From Frankiales bacterium (lineage in GTDB: Bacteria > Actinomycetota > Actinomycetes > JAFAQI01), in the NCBI GenBank assembly GCA_025980325.1, contig JAICXQ010000004.1:1-64000 (forward strand): a stretch of DNA of 64,000 nucleotides, written 5' to 3'. Positions 29,435-36,400 of this stretch are shown one piece after another. Under the pieces are notes generated by a model. It worked only from the letters and a program-made list of their open reading frames with translations. It made no database searches and was not told the origin of the DNA. Made by a program: the position numbers and the translations under genes. Position 1 is the first letter of the stretch; each line of letters begins with the position of its first letter.

Positions 29435-29459
29435 ACGGCGCGAATGCCAGCATGGCCCG

Positions 29460-30644
29460 ATGCCACCGAGGGTCTCTGCGCTGCGTTTCGTCGCGTGGTT
29501 CGGCCTCGTCTCGGCGCTCGGCGACGTCGTGTACGAAGGCGCGCGCAGCGTCATCGGCCCATACCTCGCCACCTTCGGCGCCTCGGCCGCGACCGTCGGG
29601 CTGGTCACCGGCATCGGCGAAGCAGTCGCGCTGGTGCTCCGGCTCGGCACCGGACCGTTCTCGGATCGGACCGGCCGGCCGTGGCCGCAGACGATCCTCG
29701 GGTACGCGCTGACGATGGCGTGCGTGCCGCTGCTCGCGGTCGCCGGTGGCACGGCGAGCGCCGCGGCCCTCTACAACGGCGAGCGGCTGGGCAAGGCGGT
29801 GCGCTCGCCGAGCCGGGACACGATGCTCGCCCACGCCTCGGCGGTCGTCGGTGTCGGCAAGACGTTCGGGCTGCACGAGGCGCTCGACCAGACCGGCGCC
29901 CTCGCCGGGCCGCTGCTGATCGCCGGCGTCCTCGCCCTAGGCGGCGGTTACAAGCTCGCGTTCGGCCTGCTCGCGATCCCCGGCGTGATCGCGCTCGTCG
30001 TCCTCGGCCGGCTGCGCGCGGCCGCGCCCGACCCGAGTGAGTACGACCCGCAGGCGGAGGTCTCGGACGCCAAGCGGATGCGGCTCGCCGGCCACCTGCC
30101 GGTCAGGTTCTGGCTCTACAGCGGGTTCTCCGCGTTGACGATGCTCGGCTTCGCGACCTGGGCCGTGCTCGCGTACCACCTGGTGCACCGCCACGTACTG
30201 TCGACCTCGACGATCCCGATCCTGTACGCCGCGGCGATGGGTGCGGCCGCGCTCGCGTCGCTGGCGGTCGGCCGGCTCTACGACCGGGCCGGCTTCCGCG
30301 GCCTCGTCGTACTGCCGGTGCTCGCGGCCGCCGTCCCGGTGCTGTCATTCTCGACGTCGGTCCCGGCCGTGGTCGCGGGCGCCGTCGTGTGGGGCGCGGG
30401 CATGGGCGTGCACGACTCGACCATGCGGGCGGCCGTCACCGATCTCGTCCCGCGCGCCCGGCGCGGGGCCGGCTACGGCACGTTCACCGCGATCTACGGC
30501 GTCGCCTGGCTGATCGGCGCGTCGATGATCGGCGCCCTGTACGACGTCAGCGTGACCGCGATCGAGGTCGTCGTGGTCGCCGTCCAGGCCGCCGCGCTGG
30601 TCGCCCTCGTGCCGCTGCTGCGCGCTCGGGGTGGCGACAGCTAA
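29460..30644 (+). CDS. MFS transporter
   Basis: A 394-residue protein with about twelve membrane helices. The motif between helices 2 and 3 reads GPFSDRTGRPWP (motif A-like). LRFVAWFGLVSALGDVVYEGARSVIGPYLA at the beginning resembles a small actinobacterial MFS clade annotated as efflux proteins. The substrate is unknown. ATG at 29460 is the first start after the repeat array. An inverted repeat and a GC hairpin lie beyond the stop. Confidence 0.88.
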   Translation: MPPRVSALRFVAWFGLVSALGDVVYEGARSVIGPYLATFGASAATVGLVTGIGEAVALVLRLGTGPFSDRTGRPWPQTILGYALTMACVPLLAVAGGTASAAALYNGERLGKAVRSPSRDTMLAHASAVVGVGKTFGLHEALDQTGALAGPLLIAGVLALGGGYKLAFGLLAIPGVIALVVLGRLRAAAPDPSEYDPQAEVSDAKRMRLAGHLPVRFWLYSGFSALTMLGFATWAVLAYHLVHRHVLSTSTIPILYAAAMGAAALASLAVGRLYDRAGFRGLVVLPVLAAAVPVLSFSTSVPAVVAGAVVWGAGMGVHDSTMRAAVTDLVPRARRGAGYGTFTAIYGVAWLIGASMIGALYDVSVTAIEVVVVAVQAAALVALVPLLRARGGDS

Positions 30645-30740
30645 GGCGACCGCCACCCGCGGAACCTGTGTCACGGACCCAACCCGCCACCGGCTTAACG
30701 TCAAGCTCCAAGACGCTTGGGTTGTATAGCGTGCGCCAAT

Positions 30741-30802
30741 GTTCCCTGGCATGGGAACGCAAGTCGCTCATCGGGCCTCCTAGTCCCACACGCTAGGACT
30801 AG
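30741..30802. repeat. Two inverted repeats in intergenic region
   Basis: GTTCCC (30741-30746) pairs with GGGAAC (30753-30758), and CTAGTCC (30780-30786) pairs with GGACTAG (30796-30802). They lie in the 193-bp gene-free stretch between the MFS gene and the convergent membrane protein gene. They could be protein-binding sites or RNA hairpins; nothing else recognisable is in this stretch except the terminator hairpin at 30809-30834. Confidence 0.5.
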
Positions 30803-30808
30803 CGACAG

Positions 30809-30834
30809 GGCCGCGTGGGTCCCTACGCGCGGCC
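30809..30834. terminator. GC-rich hairpin, likely terminator
   Basis: Seven-base perfect stem GGCCGCG (30809-30815) with CGCGGCC (30828-30834), placed three bases after the stop of the minus-strand gene ending at 30838. Confidence 0.5.
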
Positions 30835-30837
30835 GTC

Positions 30838-31827
30838 CTACTCCCTCTCGCGACGATCGACTTCGGCTTCGCGGCGCAGACGCGCAATCTCCTCGGAAAG
30901 CTCAGGTGGCCCCGCCTCGTCCGCATATAGAACGCGAGCGATGGCCCTCCCTGCGGGCGTCAGGACATAGAACCCGCTGATCGTCCCGTAGGGGGACGGC
31001 TCGATGAGTCCCCTCCGCTCGAGTTCCTCGGAGTACACAGTGGCCAACCCCGGCGCGAAGGAGCTGCTTGGCCGTCTCGACCGAACCTCATCTTCGGCCA
31101 GCCGCATCAGACCGAACCGTTGTTCCGGCGAGAGTTCAGCGGCCACAGCAAGAGCGCGTTCGAGTTCCGCTCTGTCGTCTGGAAGCGTGACAAGGGAGCG
31201 GGCAATCGCCACGTCTTCTAGGTCAGCCGTGTGGCGACCAAAGCCCAGATCCCCGACGTCCGGACGAGGGTCGCCAAGCGCCCGGCCTGTCGGCCAGTCT
31301 CCAGCGGCGTCTGACTGCTTGCGCGGCTTGCCTCGGGGACGCGGCTTCGAGGAAACAGTTGCAACCGGCCCGCCTCCCGTACCAGGATTCGAAGTGAGCA
31401 AGTGTGAGAGTGCCCTCGCCACCTCAGGGGCATAGCTCGACGCCCCCAAAGGCGCCCCCGATTCTCCAATCGCCTTACCCAGGACATGCTCCAGAAGCCG
31501 CTCGTTAATCGAGGTGATGGCCGTCTGCGTGCCCTGAGTGCGCTCACGAAGTTCTGCGAGGACGCCCATCATCGACCCATACACCTCCTGCGCCCTGAGG
31601 TCTTGCTGGCTTGCTACTTGCGACTGCACGATGAACACGATGAGCTGAACGACGAAGGCGATCACCGCTAGCCCCAGCGCGACCGTGGCGAGCGTGTCGG
31701 CGGACTTGACACTTGCCACCACAGCGAGCGCTGCGAGTGAGGCAAGCGCGACCACGATCGACGCGACAGCGACCGACCCGGGGGCTATCCGCCAGTCCGC
31801 GTCGCCGTTGCCTGCGCGCACACGCAT
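30838..31827 (-). CDS. Hypothetical membrane protein with winged-helix-like C-terminus
   Basis: A 329-residue protein with two membrane helices at about residues 17-40 and 47-68, then a coiled-coil stretch, a Gly/Pro/Lys-rich linker near residues 150-175, and a C-terminal cytoplasmic domain. That domain has LSPEQRFGLMRLAEDEVR and later SEELERRGLIEPSPYGTISGFYVLTPAGRAIARVL, which reads like a winged helix ('LTPxGRxxA'). Codon use is less GC-biased than its neighbours, suggesting acquired DNA. The 217 bp upstream (31828-32044) hold no gene I can support. Function is unknown. Confidence 0.65.
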   Translation of the reverse strand: MRVRAGNGDADWRIAPGSVAVASIVVALASLAALAVVASVKSADTLATVALGLAVIAFVVQLIVFIVQSQVASQQDLRAQEVYGSMMGVLAELRERTQGTQTAITSINERLLEHVLGKAIGESGAPLGASSYAPEVARALSHLLTSNPGTGGGPVATVSSKPRPRGKPRKQSDAAGDWPTGRALGDPRPDVGDLGFGRHTADLEDVAIARSLVTLPDDRAELERALAVAAELSPEQRFGLMRLAEDEVRSRRPSSSFAPGLATVYSEELERRGLIEPSPYGTISGFYVLTPAGRAIARVLYADEAGPPELSEEIARLRREAEVDRRERE

Positions 31828-32044
31828 GCCCAGATCGTAGGCATTCCGGTACGAATCCCGCGATTGCCTCCCAAACGGTCTGCTGGGACCGGCTTGCGGT
31901 GGCGGTCGAGTTTCGTTGCTGATTCAAGTCAAGTGCACGCCACGCGTGCGACGGCGGCACGCCCGAGATCGAGGGTCTGTAGAGAACGCCGGCATCCCGG
32001 AAAGGTATGTACGGCCGGCCGCCTGCCGCGGCCTGGTGCTGGAG

Positions 32045-32983
32045 CTAGAGCCCGTGGGGCAGGCCGACGCAGGTGTCTTTGACGTAAACGAGCCCACCGA
32101 CACACACGATGCCGTGGTCGTCGGGATCGCGGTCGTGACCGCGCACGTCGATCGTCCCGCCCTTGTCCGGGCTGCGCAGGTGGATCCCGGTCCCCGCCGG
32201 CCGGGGCGCAGAACGGGCCGCCGCACCATGGCGCACCGCGGTGGCCGGCCGGGCGGCCCGCCGTACGGAGACCGCGGCGGCGCTGACCGGTTCGACCCGA
32301 GCCGTCACCGGCGCGATGTGCAGCCGGACCTGCCCGGGAGACGCGCCGAAGTGCAGCGGTCCGGCCACGACGGTCGCCAATGCGACGGTCGCGATCGCCG
32401 CCGAACTCAGCCCGAGCGTCGTCCGGCCGGCCCGGGGCCGCAGCGCGCGAACGACGACGCCGATCAAGCCGAAGCATCCGACCATCTCGGAGAGCCGGCG
32501 GCGCAGCCGGTGCCGCCGCGCCCGTAGCGCCGGCGAGGCCACCTCCGGCGCGGTGTCGTCGAGACTTGCCACGACGCACCGGACGTCGTCGTAGGACATG
32601 TTCGCCAGCGCCCGCAGGACTCGATCCAGGCGCATCCGGGCCTCGACCAGGTCGTGGAGTTCGGTGCCGCCGACCGCGTCGTCCTCGCAGTCGTCGAGCG
32701 GGACGCTGCGCCGCAGCCGGCGATGCTGGTCGATCGCGGCGTTGCGCGCGACGGTCATGCACCAGCGCATCAGGTCGTCGATGTCGGTGTGCGGGACCTC
32801 GCGGGTGAGCAACCGCTCGGCGACGTCTTGCACGGCGTCTTCGGCGGCGTGGGCGGAGACCCCCCGAGAGCGCAGGAAGCGCAGCAGCCGCTTGCGCATC
32901 AGTGGCCACCATTCGGCCCACTCCGGTGTAACGCGGGCCGCGTTCGCACGTGTCACTGATGCCAACTGCTCGTCGTCGAGCAT
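32045..32983 (-). CDS. ECF-like sigma factor with C-terminal membrane anchor
   Basis: A 312-residue protein. Residues about 25-100 form sigma region 2 (MRKRLLRFLRSRGVSAHAAEDAVQDVAERLL, then IDDLMRWCMTVARNAAIDQHRR, the core -10 recognition helices). Region 4 (about 115-165) is weak: the helix SPALRARRHRLRRRL is present but the full HTH is not obvious. One membrane helix follows (TTLGLSSAAIATVALATVVAG, about residues 193-213), then an extracytoplasmic tail ending with two cysteines. The layout merges sigma factor and anchor, which is unusual. ATG at 32983 has no ribosome-binding site and may be leaderless; it is 15 bp from the divergent secreted-peptide start. Confidence 0.75.
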   Translation of the reverse strand: MLDDEQLASVTRANAARVTPEWAEWWPLMRKRLLRFLRSRGVSAHAAEDAVQDVAERLLTREVPHTDIDDLMRWCMTVARNAAIDQHRRLRRSVPLDDCEDDAVGGTELHDLVEARMRLDRVLRALANMSYDDVRCVVASLDDTAPEVASPALRARRHRLRRRLSEMVGCFGLIGVVVRALRPRAGRTTLGLSSAAIATVALATVVAGPLHFGASPGQVRLHIAPVTARVEPVSAAAVSVRRAARPATAVRHGAAARSAPRPAGTGIHLRSPDKGGTIDVRGHDRDPDDHGIVCVGGLVYVKDTCVGLPHGL

Positions 32984-32998
32984 CTCTAGGAGGACACC

Positions 32999-33175
32999 GT
33001 GCGGGTCGTCGCCGCGCTTGCCCTTGCTGTCGCCACCGCGGGACTTGGCTGTATCGCCGCGTCCGGGCCGGCCAAGGCCGTCGGAGCTCTGCCCCCGCAG
33101 ATCTCCCAGTGTTACACCGTGATGATCAGTCCACCGGCCAGCATCAGGCCGACGATCACGATCTGTCAGCCCTGA
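32999..33175 (+). CDS. Small secreted peptide (58 aa)
   Basis: GTG at 32999 is preceded by a near-perfect TAGGAGGA at 32988-32995. The 58-residue product begins MRVVAALALAVATAGLGCIA, a signal peptide with a possible lipobox-like cysteine, and ends with a short mature part holding two cysteines (SQCYTVM and TICQP). A strong hairpin terminator follows at 33250. The gene is divergent from the anchored sigma factor with a 15-bp gap. The strong ribosome-binding site, export signal and terminator together make this a real gene despite its size. No family is recognised. Confidence 0.7.
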   Translation: MRVVAALALAVATAGLGCIAASGPAKAVGALPPQISQCYTVMISPPASIRPTITICQP

Positions 33176-33249
33176 CACTTCGACCCCCCATTGCTTGAGA
33201 GGTAGTGGGGCTTCGCCACGCGTCGGCATTTTCCTGCCGCGCGGTATCG

Positions 33250-33279
33250 CCGCCCGGCCGGCCACGACCGGCCGGGCGG
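33250..33279 (+). terminator. Hairpin terminator after the small secreted peptide gene
   Basis: Twelve-base perfect arms CCGCCCGGCCGG (33250-33261) and CCGGCCGGGCGG (33268-33279) around a six-base loop, followed by TTCTAACCT. Confidence 0.8.
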
Positions 33280-33353
33280 TTCTAACCTCAGCCCGCGCAT
33301 CTGACCGGGCGCCGGCCGGGCGTTCGCGACGGCCCGTTCGGGCCGTGGTCGGC

Positions 33354-33383
33354 GGTGCCGGCCCGGGGGGGAGGGCCGGCACC
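33354..33383. terminator. Hairpin terminator for the giant NHL gene
   Basis: Eleven-base perfect arms GGTGCCGGCCC (33354-33364) and GGGCCGGCACC (33373-33383). It lies 60 bp beyond the stop of the minus-strand 1951-residue gene and would end its transcript. Confidence 0.7.
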
Positions 33384-33442
33384 ACCGAGTCAATTGCCGA
33401 GACGATCCCGGCATCTGAGAACACGCACCCGCGCCCACGGCG

Positions 33443-36400
33443 TTACGGATAATTTTCGGTCGCAATTTGCCCGGCCCGGCGGCGCCGGCCCAACGCGAGG
33501 GCGGCGCCGCTCGCCATGGTCAGCGTCGCGGTCGCGAACAACCACCCCGCCTCGTCCGTCGGCGTCCAGCCCCGCTCGAAGGCGAGCCCGGTGGCCGGCT
33601 CGCTCTCCTCGTTCGGGGCGCCGGCACCGACCGCCTGGCTCAGCGGCTGGCTGGCCGGTGCCTGCGCCTCGGCCTGCGCCTGCGGCGGTGGCTGTACGGC
33701 GGCGACGGCCCGGTCCGGCACACCGGTGTCGTCGAGCCGGAACGGCGGGACGAGCGGCGGCAGCACGAACAGGTGCCGCAGCGGATGGTGGCGGGGCGGG
33801 ATGCGTGTCGGCGTCGGCAGCGGGACCGGCGGGGGCAGCAGCCCGCAGGACGGGATGATCGGCGGCGCCGGCACGAGAATCGGCGGCGGCGTCACGTTCA
33901 CCGTGGGCAGCGGCGTAATCGTCGGCACCGGCACCGGCGCTGAGTGGGTCCGGACGTCAGCGCGGTCGCGGCCGGGCGTGGGGATCGGCGGCAGCGGCGA
34001 CGCGACGCCGATGTCGGCGCACCGCAAGCCCGGGTCGTAACCGACGCCGGTCGACAGGTGGTCGACCGGGGTCCAGGTGCCGGTGGAACCGTCCGGCACC
34101 CCGCCGGTGAGGACGTCGGTCCGCGCGGCGAGCTCGGACAGCCTCGTCCCCGGCTGCGGGTCACCGACGTCCACCGCCGGCACCGTCAACACCAACGTGT
34201 TGCCGGCCACGTGACCGGACCCGCTGCCGGCCACCACCTCGCCGTCCGGCCCGCCGATGGTCCCCCACTGGTAACTGACCGTCGGCGCACTCGGATCAGC
34301 CGACGGCGCGGTCGGGTCGCCGACGGCCGGCGAGCGGGCGCGCAGGAAGTAGTGCACGCCGCGGCTGACCCACGTCACCGTCCACGCCGAGCCGGTCGCA
34401 CCGACCGGAGGTACGGCGCTGAATGCGCTGACGCCGACCGCGGCGGTCAGCACGCCGCCGGCGACCTGCAGGCCGAGTTGGCGCAGGTCGAGGGAGCTCT
34501 GCTCGGTGCCCGACCAGCTCGCGTCGCCGGCCGCATCCGTGCCTTGCGGCGCGCACCGCGCCGGACCGCTGTCGGCCGACGCCGGCACCACGCTGCACGG
34601 CCGCGAGACCACGTGCACGAGCAAGCTCGGTCCGGTGCATTGACGCGACATGAGGATGCCGGCCGACGAACCGTCGTCGAGGACACCGCGCGACTCGGAG
34701 TAGGCGAGGATCGCGCGGCCGGTCTCGGGATCCATCGCGACCTGGATCCCGCTGCCGGCGTCGGCCGGGCCGGACGTCGTGGTGATGCCGCAGACCGCGC
34801 CGGCCGTCTGGCACAACGTCCCGTCGTGCACGGCCGTACCGCTCGCGAGGCTCTGCACGAACGACGGACGGCTCGAGGCCGCGTCGGTCGACGTCGCGAG
34901 GTAGACCCACCACTGGTGGTCCGGCGTACCTACGTCGCGACCGACCGCCGTACTGCCGTAGAACGCGATCGCGACCCGGCCGTCGTCCCCCGCGACGATC
35001 GCCGGGTAGGCCGCCGCGGTCACGCCGGTGTCCACCCGGGTCGGGGTCGACCACGTCGCGCCGTGGTCGGTGCTGTGGGTCAGCACGATGTGCTGGCCGT
35101 CGTCCCAGACGAGGTACGCCGTCCCGCTCGCGTCGACCGCGAGCTGCGGCGCGCCGTGGTAGCCGAAGCACCAGGCGTCGCGGGTGTACCAGCCGTTCGA
35201 CCGGCACGGCAGTGTCTTCACGACCGACGGGTCGGCCCAGCTCAGGCCGCGGTTCGACGTCGCGACCGTCTCGATCGTCGTCGTCGCCGATTCGTACGAG
35301 CCGAGGCAGGTGTGCACGACGCCGCCGGCGACCGGCTGGCAATCGGTCGCCGTCGCGAACAGCGGGACGAGACCGTTCGAGCCGGCCATGACCGGCCGGG
35401 AGGTGATCCGCGCCGGCGACGAGAAGTCGTGCTCGCCGATGCTGGCGACATGGGTCAACTGCACGTACTGCGTCCCGCCGCGGCTGAGGGCGTAGTCGAC
35501 CGAGCTGTCCTGCGTGTCCTGGAAACTCATCGCGCTGGTGTCGCCGTCGATCGCGACGACCGACGGGGTGTCGATGTCGTCTTTCGCGGTCGTCGTCAGC
35601 GCCGCGCTCGGGCTGCTGAGGAAGGTGTGCGCGCCGTCGCGCGACGAACCGGCCGCGACCGGCGCCGCGACGAAGAACGCCCGCTCGGAGCCGCTGGCGT
35701 ACACCAGCCGGTCGCCGTTGCCGCTCGGCGGTGTCAACGGCGTGCTTCCCGGTGGCGACGCCGCGAGTGAACACGTACGGCTGCTCGGTGCGGTCGCCCC
35801 GTTCAGGTCGGGCTCGCCGAGGTACGCCGGCGCATCGTGGCCGCGGCCGTCGGCGTCGAGCGCGTAGGTCCAGACGGCGCAGGGCATCGTCCGGGCGGAA
35901 CCACCGAAGAAGAGATTGAGGGCTTCGGACAGCGGCTGGTTTGGCGCGGACACCGGCGCCATCACGTAGACGTTGCCCTGGCTGTCGACGGTGAGGCTCG
36001 GGTCGGTGGTCTCCTGGCCGAAGTCGGGCAGCCGGACCGCCGGTGTGAAACCCCAACCGGCGCCGCGATCCGGTACGGCGTCCGCCCGCAACGGCGCGGC
36101 CATCGCGCGAGTGATCCGGCGAACGCGGTTGCTCGCCGTGTCGGTGGCGATGAGGTCGCCGGCGGCGTCGAGGTGCAGGCTGCGCAGGCCGGCGAAACAG
36201 GCCGTCGTGGCCGGGCCGCCGTCGGCGCATTCGCCGCCGCTGTACCACCAGGCGTTGGCCGTGCTGCCGAAACCCCAGATGTCGTAGCTGTCCCAGCTGT
36301 TTCCGGCGATCGTGCCGACGACGCCGTCGCTGCCGATCCGCCGGATCCGGTTGGTCGACTCGGCGACGTACACCGTGCCGTCGGGCGCGACGTCGAGCCC

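Noticed and set aside
30547-30789. An 80-residue minus-strand open frame at the end of the MFS gene
   Set aside because: It overlaps the MFS coding end and the two inverted repeats and resembles no protein.
31544-31960. A 138-residue minus-strand open frame upstream of the 329-residue membrane protein
   Set aside because: Most of it overlaps the membrane protein gene in another frame, and its free part shows no ribosome-binding site or conserved pattern.
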